Below are positions 9,142 to 17,163 of a DNA stretch of 64,000 nt, one piece after another. This DNA is from an uncultured Prevotella sp. (lineage in GTDB: Bacteria; Bacteroidota; Bacteroidia; Bacteroidales; Bacteroidaceae): assembly GCA_900540375.1 (NCBI GenBank), contig UQFS01000017.1, positions 7,989 to 71,988 of the forward strand, read 5' to 3'. Position 1 is the stretch's first letter; the number at the start of each line of letters is the position of its first letter. Below the pieces are notes generated by a model. It was not told the DNA's origin. It ran no database searches and was given only the letters and a program-made list of their open reading frames with translations. The position numbers were made by a program, and so were the translations under genes.

Positions 9142-9759
9142 ATGTATCAGCATTTCTTTAAAAGGTTATTAGACATCGTGCTTTCGTTGGCGGCAATCAT
9201 CGCTCTGTCACCCGTACTGATCGTTGTCTTTCTTCTCCTTTATTTTGCCAATGAGGGAGCGGGCGTGTTCTTCCTTCAGCCACGACCAGGATATAAGGGT
9301 AAGATTTTCAAGGTTATCAAGTTTAAGACCATGAACGACCGGAAAGATCCCAACGGAAAGTTGCTATTGGACACACTGAGGATAACCCCTGTTGGACGGT
9401 TTATTCGAAATACTTCTTTGGATGAATTACCACAGCTCTTCAATGTTCTCAAGGGTGACATGAGTCTGGTTGGTCCACGCCCTTTATTGGTGAAGTATTT
9501 GCCACTCTATTCCAAGGAACAGATGCGGCGGCACGATGTACGACCCGGCATTACAGGTTGGGCTCAATGTCATGGCAGAAACACCATAGCGTGGCAGAAG
9601 AAGTTTGAACTGGATGTGTGGTATGTCGATCATCTCTCTTTCCTTACCGACCTGACGGTGATTTTGGAAACCATCAAGACTGTCGTGAAGCGGGAAGGAA
9701 TCAATACGGACAATGTGGCAACGGCTGCAACGATGGATGAATTTAATGGACACAACTAA
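9142..9759 (+). CDS. Initiating phosphoglycosyltransferase (bacterial sugar transferase, PglC/WcfS-like)
   Basis: Transfers a sugar-1-phosphate from UDP-sugar to undecaprenyl phosphate to start repeat-unit synthesis. It is a monotopic inner-membrane protein of 205 aa. The re-entrant hydrophobic helix is at residues 6-32 (FFKRLLDIVLSLAAIIALSP), followed by FKTM, the catalytic Asp-Glu pair in TSLDELPQLFNVLKGDMSLV, GPRPLL, and RPGITGWAQ. The compact size without extra N-terminal helices places it with PglC rather than WbaP. I chose ATG 9142; a GTG at 9127 would overlap the preceding gene by 14 bases and adds residues without similarity. Its sugar donor is probably the 4-amino-6-deoxy HexNAc made by the two genes at 12.2-15.5 kb. 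Confidence 0.93.
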   Translation: MYQHFFKRLLDIVLSLAAIIALSPVLIVVFLLLYFANEGAGVFFLQPRPGYKGKIFKVIKFKTMNDRKDPNGKLLLDTLRITPVGRFIRNTSLDELPQLFNVLKGDMSLVGPRPLLVKYLPLYSKEQMRRHDVRPGITGWAQCHGRNTIAWQKKFELDVWYVDHLSFLTDLTVILETIKTVVKREGINTDNVATAATMDEFNGHN

Positions 9760-10939
9760 ACAGGAACTGCAAACGCCTTGCTTCATTCTTGATGAAGAAG
9801 AGCTCGTGAGGAATATCAACGAATTTCAGGCTGCACTGGAATCTCGATTCAAAAGTCCAGTTATAGGTTATTCCGCAAAGACCAACTCTCTTCCTGCCGT
9901 GTTGAGGCTGGCGAAGGAGCATGGCTGCTACGCTGAGGTGGTTTCGTATCATGAGTACCGCTTGGCCTTGAAGGTGGGCTTCGATAGACGACATGTCATC
10001 TACAACGGACCGCTCAAATCCAAGGAAACCTTTCTTCAAGCCATACGAGATGGAGCCATGGTGAATGTGGAATGTTGGCGTGAGATAGAATGGTTGCGCG
10101 ATTTGCCCCAAGACCAACACTTTGGAGTAGGCGTTCGTCTAAACATCAATATCTCCAAGGTCTCGCCCGAGGATGAAGCCAATTCAGATGATGACAGCCG
10201 CTTCGGTTTTGCATATGAGTCGGGAGATTTCGGTCGAGCCATCGACGAGATTTTAGCCATTGAGAATGTTGGCATCGTAGGCATTCACACCCATCGGGAA
10301 CCTAAGACGCGGAGTGTAGGCTTTTATCAGCGGGTGATAGCATACGTTTCAGATATCATTATCCGTTCCAGGTTGAAGTTGGAATACTGGGACTTGGGTG
10401 GCGGATTCTTTGGAATCATGTCGGGGAAGCCATCTTATCAGCAATATGTTGATGGTTTCTTCGAAGCGTTGCCTGAAGGGTTGCGGCATTTAAAGATTGT
10501 TGTCGAACCTGGAAACGCTGTTGTCGCTTCAGCCTTTGACTATCTGATGCAGGTGATCGACGTGAAATCGCATGACGGACGTATTTATGTCTGCACCGAC
10601 GGAACAAGAAACGATGTGGATCCCTTCTTTCATAAATCCGATTATTTCAAGGATTTCTTATGGAAAGATTCAGAAGAACGGTCATTGGCCGACGAAGTTC
10701 AGGTTGTCAGCGGATTGTCGTGCCTGGAATACGACAGACTTTTCGAGCTGTCCAAGGGGGATCCCGAATTGAAATGCGGTGACAGAATCCTTTTTCATCG
10801 GGTAGGGGCTTATACGATGTCACTGTCTCCTCTTTTTATCCACTACTTTCCTAATGTGTATCTGCTGCGGGATGGACAGTACTCGCTGATCAGAGAAGAA
10901 TGGGATGTAGATCAATTTATAGCTAATAATAAATATTAA
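9746..10939 (+). CDS. PLP-dependent decarboxylase, fold type III (LysA/NspC-like)
   Basis: A 397-residue alanine-racemase-fold decarboxylase. Visible features are TPCFILDEEEL at the N-terminus, the PLP lysine in GYSAKTNSLPAVL (about residue 48), a GIHTHRE segment, the glycine-rich YWDLGGGFFG and VVEPGNAVV phosphate-contact segments, and a C-terminal beta domain with SGLSCLEYDRL, where Cys is typically contributed across the dimer interface. The start is ATG 9746; a longer frame from 9713 only adds residues overlapping the upstream gene. It overlaps the phosphoglycosyltransferase by 14 bases and sits four bases before an ATP-grasp gene, so the pair is probably one functional unit. The substrate is an amino acid of unknown identity. 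It is not clearly a diaminopimelate decarboxylase. Confidence 0.85.
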   Translation: MDTTKQELQTPCFILDEEELVRNINEFQAALESRFKSPVIGYSAKTNSLPAVLRLAKEHGCYAEVVSYHEYRLALKVGFDRRHVIYNGPLKSKETFLQAIRDGAMVNVECWREIEWLRDLPQDQHFGVGVRLNINISKVSPEDEANSDDDSRFGFAYESGDFGRAIDEILAIENVGIVGIHTHREPKTRSVGFYQRVIAYVSDIIIRSRLKLEYWDLGGGFFGIMSGKPSYQQYVDGFFEALPEGLRHLKIVVEPGNAVVASAFDYLMQVIDVKSHDGRIYVCTDGTRNDVDPFFHKSDYFKDFLWKDSEERSLADEVQVVSGLSCLEYDRLFELSKGDPELKCGDRILFHRVGAYTMSLSPLFIHYFPNVYLLRDGQYSLIREEWDVDQFIANNKY

Positions 10940-10943
10940 ATAG

Positions 10944-11945
10944 ATGAGTAACATACTTTTTTGTAGTGCCGGAAGAAGAAACTCTTTGCTTCAGAACGTT
11001 AGAAAATCGTTGAACGGTTCTTATGGTATCATCGCAACTGATTTGAGTCCAGTGGCACCTGCGCTTTTTGAGGCAGACAAGGCCTTTCTTGTACCAAGAA
11101 TAGACGCTCCTGATTATTTTAAGACGATTCTTAAGATATGCAAGGAGAATGACGTGAAGGCCATCACAACCTTGATCGACCCCGAGATAGAGTTGCTTGC
11201 CGGTCATCGTGAGGAGCTTCTGGATAAGGGTGTGCTTCCGCTCTGCCCCTCTAAGGATACCGCGCATCTGTGTTTCAATAAGTATGAGATGTTCCGCCAC
11301 CTCTCCAAAAATCATGTACGTACGATGCTGACCTACGACAGTCTGGAGAGTTTAAAAGAGGGATTAGACAAAGGAGAGATTGCCTTCCCTGTGTTTATGA
11401 AACCTATTTCCGGTAGCGGTAGCGTGGGCATAGGAAAGGTGAACAACTGGGAGGAGGCTGTGGAGAAGTTCAACGACCACCGCTTCACCTACATCATCCA
11501 GGAGCTGATGACGGGTGGCGACTGCGATGCCGATGTATACGTTGACTGCTACTCCCACAAGCCCGTGGTCATCTTCTCCAAGCGCAAGATCGAGAGCCGT
11601 ATTGGTGGGGCCAGCAAAACCATCTCTTTCAAAGATCCGAAGCTCTTTACCTTTGTAGAGGAGGTATGCAGTGTGTTGGAACTGAATGGTCCCTGTGACA
11701 TGGACTTCTTTATGAAGGATGGCGAATACTATCTTTCTGAAATCAACCCGAGATTTGGCGGTGCCTATCTACATGCTTACGGTGCGGGAGTGGATTTCGT
11801 TAAACTGATTGTGAACAACATTCTGGGTAAAGAAAACGACTCCATCATTGGCAACTACGATGAGGACGTGATTATGATGATGTATGATGCCGTTGTGATC
11901 ACAACGAAAAAGCAGTTGCTTTCCGACCACTTCGACCTGTTATAA
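10944..11945 (+). CDS. ATP-grasp ligase (CarB-like)
   Basis: A 333-residue ATP-grasp enzyme that probably joins a carboxylate to an amine through an acyl-phosphate. The N-terminal preATP-grasp segment ILFCSAGRRNSLLQNVRKSL resembles CarB-like ligases. The ATP-binding lysine is in FPVFMKPISGSGSVGIGKV, the IIQELMTGGDCDADVYVD strand carries acidic residues, and the metal site is in YYLSEINPRFGGAYLHAYG. It follows the PLP decarboxylase by four bases. In a locus making a 4-amino sugar, a plausible job is amide coupling of an amino acid or its derivative to that sugar; this is inference. The C-terminus appears complete. Confidence 0.85.
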   Translation: MSNILFCSAGRRNSLLQNVRKSLNGSYGIIATDLSPVAPALFEADKAFLVPRIDAPDYFKTILKICKENDVKAITTLIDPEIELLAGHREELLDKGVLPLCPSKDTAHLCFNKYEMFRHLSKNHVRTMLTYDSLESLKEGLDKGEIAFPVFMKPISGSGSVGIGKVNNWEEAVEKFNDHRFTYIIQELMTGGDCDADVYVDCYSHKPVVIFSKRKIESRIGGASKTISFKDPKLFTFVEEVCSVLELNGPCDMDFFMKDGEYYLSEINPRFGGAYLHAYGAGVDFVKLIVNNILGKENDSIIGNYDEDVIMMMYDAVVITTKKQLLSDHFDLL

Positions 11946-11952
11946 TAGATGA

Positions 11953-12099
11953 GAAAATGATTATCTATTGATAGAAGGCAATCATAATCCCGACTACGAA
12001 CTTCTTGAGTTCTTTGGAAGCCGTGGTTACTATGAGATTATCAAAAGTATATCTAATAAATCAATAGCTATTGTGGCTATTATTTCTGTAAATACATAG
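11953..12099 (+). pseudogene. Possible remnant of a gene C-terminus
   Basis: After the ATP-grasp stop, a 48-codon open stretch without a start codon reads as protein-like sequence (DYELLEFFGSRGYYEIIKS) before a TAG at 12097. It is in a different frame from the ATP-grasp gene and lies in an AT-rich 243-base gap. The amino-acid composition suggests the 3' end of a decayed gene, but I do not recognise the family. Chance cannot be excluded at this length. Confidence 0.3.
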
Positions 12100-12188
12100 A
12101 AATTTCGTTCTCGAAGCTAAGATAATGCATTTTCTGCTTTATTATTTTAAACTTTAGAGTTAATTTTGCATAGGAAATTTATAGAACA

Positions 12189-13538
12189 ATGCAACGTAAC
12201 AGAATTTTTCTGTGTCTTGCTCATATGAGCGGCAATGAGATGAAATATATTCAGGAAGCATTTGATAGCAATTGGGTGGTGCCTTTAGGGCCTAATGTGA
12301 ATGCTTTTGAGGCGGAGCTCAAGCACTTTGCCACATCACGCTATGTGGCTCCCAACTGGCTGAAAGAAGCTTATCCTCAATGCATAGAGGCACATGAGAG
12401 CGATCCCGATGCCCTGTGGAATGCAGACTACGACGACCTTCAGGACAAGCAGGTCGTGGCGCTGGCCTCGGGAACCTCTGCCGTACATTTGGCCTTGGTG
12501 GCACTGGGCGTTGGTCCCGGCGATGAGGTCATCTGTCAGAGTTTTACGTTCTGTGCCTCTTCCCATCCCGTCTGTTATCAGGGAGCTACTCCCGTCTTCG
12601 TAGATTCAGAAACGGAGACATGGAACATGGATCCTCAACTGCTTGAGACAGCAATACAAGACCGTATCAGCAAGACGGGAAGGAAACCAAAGGCTATCAT
12701 TGTGGTCTATCTCTACGGTATGCCGGCGAAGATAGACGAGATTAAGGACGTGGCTGATAAATACGATATTCCTTTGATAGAGGATGCTGCTGAAGGACTG
12801 GGTTCACGTTATAAAGGTCGCGTCTGCGGTACGTTCGGACAATTTGGCGTGCTGAGCTTCAATGGCAATAAGATGATCACTACCTCCGGTGGTGGTGCAC
12901 TTATCTGTTCTGATGCTGAGACGCGTGACCGCGTGATGTTCTACGCTACCCAAGCTCGCGAGGGCTATCCCTATTATCAGCATGAGAAGATCGGATACAA
13001 CTATCGGTTGAGTAATGTCTGCGCGGGTATCGGCCGTGGACAGCTTACCGTGCTCGACGAGCATGTCGCTTGGCACCGTCATCTCGCACATCGCTATGCT
13101 GAGGCGTTTAAGGCTATCGATGGCTTCACTTTCCATGAGGAGCAGAGTGCAGACAGCCAGAGCAACTACTGGCTCAATACCGTCACCATCAACCCACAGG
13201 TGCGCATCAAAGGACAGGACAAGGTGTATCAGGCCACGGTGAAAGGTGCTGTCGGCGGTGCTGCAGGTGTCATCCATCAGGCCAGTTCGGCCCGTACTGA
13301 CTGTCAGCCCAACGACAATGTGGAAGCCTTGCGCGTGTGGCTCGACGGTAAGGGTTTTGAAAGCCGTCCATTGTGGAAGCCGATGCATAAGCAACCGGTC
13401 TATCAGAAAGTTCCAGCCTATGTCAATGGTGTGAGTGAGTCGCTTTTCGAGACAGGACTGTGCCTGCCCAGTGGACCGCTGGTGACAGATGAGGACATCG
13501 ACCGGCTGATAGCAGCCATAAAGGAGGCTGTGGAGTAA
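12189..13538 (+). CDS. DegT/DnrJ/EryC1/StrS sugar aminotransferase (PglE/WcfR-like)
   Basis: PLP-dependent transaminase (449 aa) acting on UDP-4-keto-6-deoxy-HexNAc to give a 4-amino sugar in the cytoplasm. Features: IFLCLAHMSGNEMKYIQEAF and NWVVPLGPNVNAFE at the N-terminus as in PglE-type enzymes, ASGTSAVHLAL (phosphate loop), EDAAEGLGSRYKG, and the PLP lysine in SFNGNKMITTSGGGAL. It is longer than the usual 370-390 residues because of an insertion before ASGTSAVHLAL (around residues 60-90) and another near residues 335-380 (QDKVYQATVKGAVGGAAG). It is followed by the CapD-type dehydratase that should supply its keto-sugar. The preceding gap holds only a possible remnant. Confidence 0.92.
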   Translation: MQRNRIFLCLAHMSGNEMKYIQEAFDSNWVVPLGPNVNAFEAELKHFATSRYVAPNWLKEAYPQCIEAHESDPDALWNADYDDLQDKQVVALASGTSAVHLALVALGVGPGDEVICQSFTFCASSHPVCYQGATPVFVDSETETWNMDPQLLETAIQDRISKTGRKPKAIIVVYLYGMPAKIDEIKDVADKYDIPLIEDAAEGLGSRYKGRVCGTFGQFGVLSFNGNKMITTSGGGALICSDAETRDRVMFYATQAREGYPYYQHEKIGYNYRLSNVCAGIGRGQLTVLDEHVAWHRHLAHRYAEAFKAIDGFTFHEEQSADSQSNYWLNTVTINPQVRIKGQDKVYQATVKGAVGGAAGVIHQASSARTDCQPNDNVEALRVWLDGKGFESRPLWKPMHKQPVYQKVPAYVNGVSESLFETGLCLPSGPLVTDEDIDRLIAAIKEAVE

Positions 13539-13562
13539 TGGGCTGAGGATACCGATAAGAAG

Positions 13563-15533
13563 ATGGATGTTGAATCACAAACTCATAAAATGAAATTGCG
13601 ACTTCTTTCTAAACTTGCCAGCTGGTATTTCACGCGTCGTGCGTTGCCCTATTGGATGGTGCTCCTGATCGACTGCCTGATATGCTATTTTTCCGGGATC
13701 TTTGTGTTCTGGCTCTACTATCGTGGGGCTGTGACGTTGGGCAATATCCTCATACTGTCGAAGACTATACTCATGTATATGGTCTTCAACCTGATTGGCT
13801 TCCGCATTTTCCATACCTACTCCGGCATTATCCGCTACTCATCGTTTGTCGATCTGATGCATGTGGCGATGGCGCAGGGTGTGTCGCTCTTCATTGCGGA
13901 GGTGATGCACTATGTTGTGTACAGTTGGCAGTTGCAGTTTGTCAGACTGGAGGGGCGTCAGATCGTCGCCATGTATGTGGTGGCGACGATCGGTATGATG
14001 ATCTTCCGCGTGCTGGTCAAGACGGTCTATGATGTGGTCTTCGCCTCTGATACGGGACAGCGCACCCTCATCTATGGTGTACGCGACGGCGGTGCCGCTT
14101 TGGCCAAGGCCATCCGCGATGAGAAGCCGACGCGTTTCCTGCTCAAGGGCTTTATCTCGCACGACAAGAAGTACGACAAGCACCGGCTGATGGGTGTGAG
14201 TGTCTATCCCGCTGACGAGAGGTTAGGGGCGATCATCGAGTCACAGCATATCAAGGCCACGCTCGTTTCCCCTCTGCAGGTGGAGCACTTCCGCAACGAT
14301 ACCAAGTTGCAGGATCTGCTCATCGATCATGGCGTACATATCTATATGGAGGAGCCTGCCCACCGTTTCTGGAAAAACAGCAGTCAGGGATCTACTGAGG
14401 CTTTGAAGGAGGTGAATGTCGAGGATCTGTTGCCTCGTGACCCGATCACAGTAGACATGCAGGCCATCGGTGCCATGCTGAAGGACAAGGTCATCATGAT
14501 CACTGGTTCTGCAGGCAGCATTGGTTCGGAGATGGTGCGTCAGATTGCCATCTATCATCCCAAGAACCTTGTGCTCATCGACCAGGCCGAGACGCCGCAG
14601 CACGACATCCGCCTGATGATGCACTTCGATTATCCCGACGTGCCGGCGGAGACCATTGTGACGAGTATTGCCAAGGAGGGCCGCATGGAAGCCATCTTCC
14701 GCAAGTACCGTCCGCAGTATGTCTTCCATGCCGCTGCCTACAAGCATGTGCCGATGATGGAGGACAACCCGGCAGAGAGCGTACAGAACAATATCAAGGG
14801 TACCAAGGTCATCGCTGATCTCTGTGTGAAATATGGCGTGAGCAAGATGGTGATGATCTCTACTGACAAGGCGGTGAATCCTACCAATGTCATGGGATGC
14901 TCGAAGCGCATCTGTGAGATCTATTGTCAGAGTCTCAACCGCGCTGTCGCTGAGGAAAATGTGAAGCAAGAGAATGGCGAGACGGCTATCACCCAGTTCG
15001 TGACCACCCGCTTCGGCAATGTATTAGGCAGTAATGGCAGCGTGATCCCATTGTTCCGCAAACAGATCGCACTGGGAGGTCCTGTCACTGTGACCGATCC
15101 TCACATCATCCGTTTCTTCATGCTCATCCCCGAGGCTTGTAAGCTCGTGCTGGAGGCAGGTACGCATGGTCACGGCGGGGAGATCTTTGTCTTCGACATG
15201 GGCAAACCAGTGCGCATCGCCGACTTGGCCAAGCGCATGATCATGCTGTCGGGACACAAAGACGTGAAAATCGAGTACGTGGGTCTGAGGGCTGGTGAGA
15301 AGCTCTATGAGGAGGTGTTGTCCAACACAGAGAATACACTGCCCTCCTTCCACCCCAAGATACGTATTGCAAAGGTGCGGGAATACGACTACGCACAGGT
15401 GGAGCACGATATCAAGGAGCTGATAGAGGTGGCTTCCAGCTATGACCCGATGGCGATCGTCAAGAAGATGAAGGAGATGGTGCCGGAGTTTGTGTCGAAC
15501 AACAGTGTGTACAGTATATTAGACAACAAATAA
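13563..15533 (+). CDS. CapD/PglF-type membrane UDP-HexNAc 4,6-dehydratase
   Basis: A 656-residue inner-membrane protein. It has four or five N-terminal helices (about residues 25-165), a CoA-binding-like Rossmann region (LIYGVRDGGAALAKAI), then the catalytic domain opening with MITGSAGSIGSEMVRQIA near residue 317. STDKAVNPTNVMGCSK carries the CapD-family active site in which Met replaces the usual Tyr of YxxxK. The reaction is conversion of UDP-GlcNAc to UDP-2-acetamido-2,6-dideoxy-4-keto-hexose, the substrate of the aminotransferase 24 bases upstream. Together with the PglC-like transferase this gives the initiating sugar of the polysaccharide. GC content is clearly higher than in the first 6 kb. 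Confidence 0.95.
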   Translation: MDVESQTHKMKLRLLSKLASWYFTRRALPYWMVLLIDCLICYFSGIFVFWLYYRGAVTLGNILILSKTILMYMVFNLIGFRIFHTYSGIIRYSSFVDLMHVAMAQGVSLFIAEVMHYVVYSWQLQFVRLEGRQIVAMYVVATIGMMIFRVLVKTVYDVVFASDTGQRTLIYGVRDGGAALAKAIRDEKPTRFLLKGFISHDKKYDKHRLMGVSVYPADERLGAIIESQHIKATLVSPLQVEHFRNDTKLQDLLIDHGVHIYMEEPAHRFWKNSSQGSTEALKEVNVEDLLPRDPITVDMQAIGAMLKDKVIMITGSAGSIGSEMVRQIAIYHPKNLVLIDQAETPQHDIRLMMHFDYPDVPAETIVTSIAKEGRMEAIFRKYRPQYVFHAAAYKHVPMMEDNPAESVQNNIKGTKVIADLCVKYGVSKMVMISTDKAVNPTNVMGCSKRICEIYCQSLNRAVAEENVKQENGETAITQFVTTRFGNVLGSNGSVIPLFRKQIALGGPVTVTDPHIIRFFMLIPEACKLVLEAGTHGHGGEIFVFDMGKPVRIADLAKRMIMLSGHKDVKIEYVGLRAGEKLYEEVLSNTENTLPSFHPKIRIAKVREYDYAQVEHDIKELIEVASSYDPMAIVKKMKEMVPEFVSNNSVYSILDNK

Positions 15534-15544
15534 GTTTCCCTCGT

Positions 15545-16648
15545 ATGAAACCTGTGGAGAAGAAACTGATCGCTGTACTTCGTCTGGCGTTGTGGGACAA
15601 AGCATTGCCGCTCAAAACACTGTCAACGGAGCCATTTCAGCAACTCTGTGAGATAGCTTCTAAACAAGCGTGTGTTGGCCTTGTGTGCAAGGCATTCCTG
15701 GACAGTGGGGTGGAGCTCAACAAATACGATGCAGCCTTTCTGTTGATGACCCTGGGAAAGGTGGACGAGAGCAACAGAAAGGTGACACATGGGCTATTTC
15801 GCTTGGTGGAGTTACTTGACAGCCACGGGATTCCTTTCTTTGTAGTGAAAGGACAGTTGGTGGGTACAAGTTATCTGCATCCTGAATGCCGGATGTCCGG
15901 TGATGTCGACTTCTATGTGCCGCCCTCGCATTTCGATCATGCCCGTCAACTCATTGCTGATGAGTGGAAGGTCGATTATGATGAGGGAGACAGCGACGAA
16001 GAGCAGCATATTGCTTTCACTAAAGATGGCGTGGCCTTTGAAATGCATTATACGCTGTTGAAATTCTACAATTCAGGCAATCGTGACAAATTGGAGTGCT
16101 TGCTGGCAGAGGATATGCATCAGCTGCAGAGCTATACTGTCGTTGATAAGCAGGTGCCGGGGTTGCCATATGTAGATAATCTCTTCTATACATTCCTTCA
16201 TCTCTTCCATCATCTGACAGAATTGGGCGTAGGCCTCCGGCAGTTCTGTGATATAGCTTATCTGTTGTATCAACACGAGTGGAGTGATGCTGAACGTTTG
16301 CGGCTTCAGTCCTTGCTCCAGGCTTTTGATTTCTATAAGGGCTTTCAGGCTGTTTGTGCCGTGTGTGTGGATATGTTGGACTTGGACGAAGCATATCTGC
16401 CCTTTTCTTTGAAGGAACAGGATCATCGCTATGTCGCTCCTATTATGAGGGTCGTCTTTGAGGGCGGAAATTTTGGATTTTATGCTGTAAAGAGTAAAGT
16501 GCGGTCTGGATGGCGGTATAATTTGGAGGCGCTGAAGGGTAAACTTCGTCGCTACCGTATGTTCTACCATCTTGCTCCAAAGGAAATTCGCTCCTGCTTT
16601 TTCCTTGAGCTGCCTGCGAAGATGAAGTTGGTGCTGAGGAGGTATTAA
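15545..16648 (+). CDS. Nucleotidyltransferase-fold protein (NTP_transf_5 family)
   Basis: A 367-residue protein of the uncharacterised nucleotidyltransferase family that often sits beside exopolysaccharide genes. The core is a short strand-helix unit with HGIPFFVVKGQLVGTSYLHP, and MSGDVDFYVP (around residues 118-127) supplies the paired acidic residues of the nucleotidyltransferase fold, followed by FEMHYTLLKF. The rest is helical. It follows CapD by 11 bases and is the last gene of the polysaccharide operon before a palindromic repeat. The substrate is not known; a role in polysaccharide modification or regulation is inferred only from location. Confidence 0.8.
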   Translation: MKPVEKKLIAVLRLALWDKALPLKTLSTEPFQQLCEIASKQACVGLVCKAFLDSGVELNKYDAAFLLMTLGKVDESNRKVTHGLFRLVELLDSHGIPFFVVKGQLVGTSYLHPECRMSGDVDFYVPPSHFDHARQLIADEWKVDYDEGDSDEEQHIAFTKDGVAFEMHYTLLKFYNSGNRDKLECLLAEDMHQLQSYTVVDKQVPGLPYVDNLFYTFLHLFHHLTELGVGLRQFCDIAYLLYQHEWSDAERLRLQSLLQAFDFYKGFQAVCAVCVDMLDLDEAYLPFSLKEQDHRYVAPIMRVVFEGGNFGFYAVKSKVRSGWRYNLEALKGKLRRYRMFYHLAPKEIRSCFFLELPAKMKLVLRRY

Positions 16649-16662
16649 GGGGGGAGAGGATC

Positions 16663-16691
16663 GCGGCGAGTTATAACTCGCCGAACGGAAC
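16663..16691. repeat. Dispersed palindromic repeat, copy 1
   Basis: Contains the perfect 18-base palindrome GGCGAGTTATAACTCGCC flanked by GC on the left and GAACGGAAC on the right. The same 29-base unit, with one change in the palindrome, occurs at 23988-24016. Both copies lie shortly after the stop codon of a + strand gene and follow a G-rich run. It may be a REP-like element or a transcription-end structure. Confidence 0.8.
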
Positions 16692-16806
16692 GATGGTGAC
16701 AGAAAAAAACATATTGTGGTTCGTGGAAGATATGTATGGCTTGTTAAGCAATATTAAATATTAGCATATTTTTGCGGACACCCTTCCCTGTTTGACGGAA
16801 AAAGCG

Positions 16807-16814
16807 TAACTTTG
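16807..16814 (+). promoter_or_regulatory. Promoter -7 box for the SRP RNA/tRNA unit
   Basis: TAACTTTG matches the Bacteroidota -7 consensus TAnnTTTG. A TTTG lies 12 bases upstream, too close for a standard -33 box. Expected start of transcription is near 16820, where a small hairpin (GCATTTG with CAGATGC, 16820-16839) precedes the SRP RNA. Confidence 0.6.
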
Positions 16815-16847
16815 CACCCGCATTTGCGAAAACAGATGCGATTGACA

Positions 16848-16945
16848 TGGGCAAGTCTCTTACGGTCAGCTCCCTTGGAATCCCCCAGGACGGGAACGTA
16901 GCAAGGGTACTTGGTTGTAGCGACGCGATAAGAACCGCTTGCCCA
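16848..16945 (+). ncRNA. ffs: Small signal recognition particle RNA (4.5S type)
   Basis: About 98 nt. The ends pair (TGGGCAAG with CTTGCCCA), and the interior has the SRP domain IV hallmark: an asymmetric helix with the GGAA-type cap of the family (CAGGACGGGAACGTAGCAAG). It acts with Ffh to deliver nascent membrane proteins. It lies three bases before a tRNA gene, so both are probably cut from one transcript. Confidence 0.88.
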
Positions 16946-16948
16946 CCT

Positions 16949-17022
16949 GCCTCTTTAGCTCAGTTGGCCAGAGCACGTGATTTGTAATCTCGGGGTCGTT
17001 GGTTCGAATCCGACAAGAGGCT
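16949..17022 (+). tRNA. tRNA-Thr (anticodon TGT)
   Basis: Cloverleaf with acceptor stem GCCTCTT/AAGAGGC and discriminator T, anticodon loop TTTGTAA giving anticodon TGT, and T-arm GTTGG-TTCGAATC-CGAC. The CCA end is not encoded. It is directly downstream of the SRP RNA. Confidence 0.95.
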
Positions 17023-17097
17023 CATTTAAGATCCTTCCTCACGGGGAAGGATTCTTTGTTTCTACACCTTATTTATATAGAGCATATCTGTTCCGTT

Positions 17098-17105
17098 TAC
17101 CTTTG
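17098..17105 (+). promoter_or_regulatory. Promoter -7 box for the patatin gene
   Basis: TACCTTTG matches TAnnTTTG. A transcript starting near 17112 would exclude the ATG at 17110 and support the one at 17164. No clear -33 box is visible. Confidence 0.45.
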
Positions 17106-17163
17106 GCATATGAACATTCTCAATACTTTCCATTCTTTCTTCCAGCGCTTCAAGAAGCCTTCC

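Noticed and set aside
16999..17163. N-terminal extension of the patatin into the tRNA
   Set aside because: The first codons overlap the tRNA-Thr gene and a -7 box at 17098 places the transcript start after them; the patatin fold begins at 17164.
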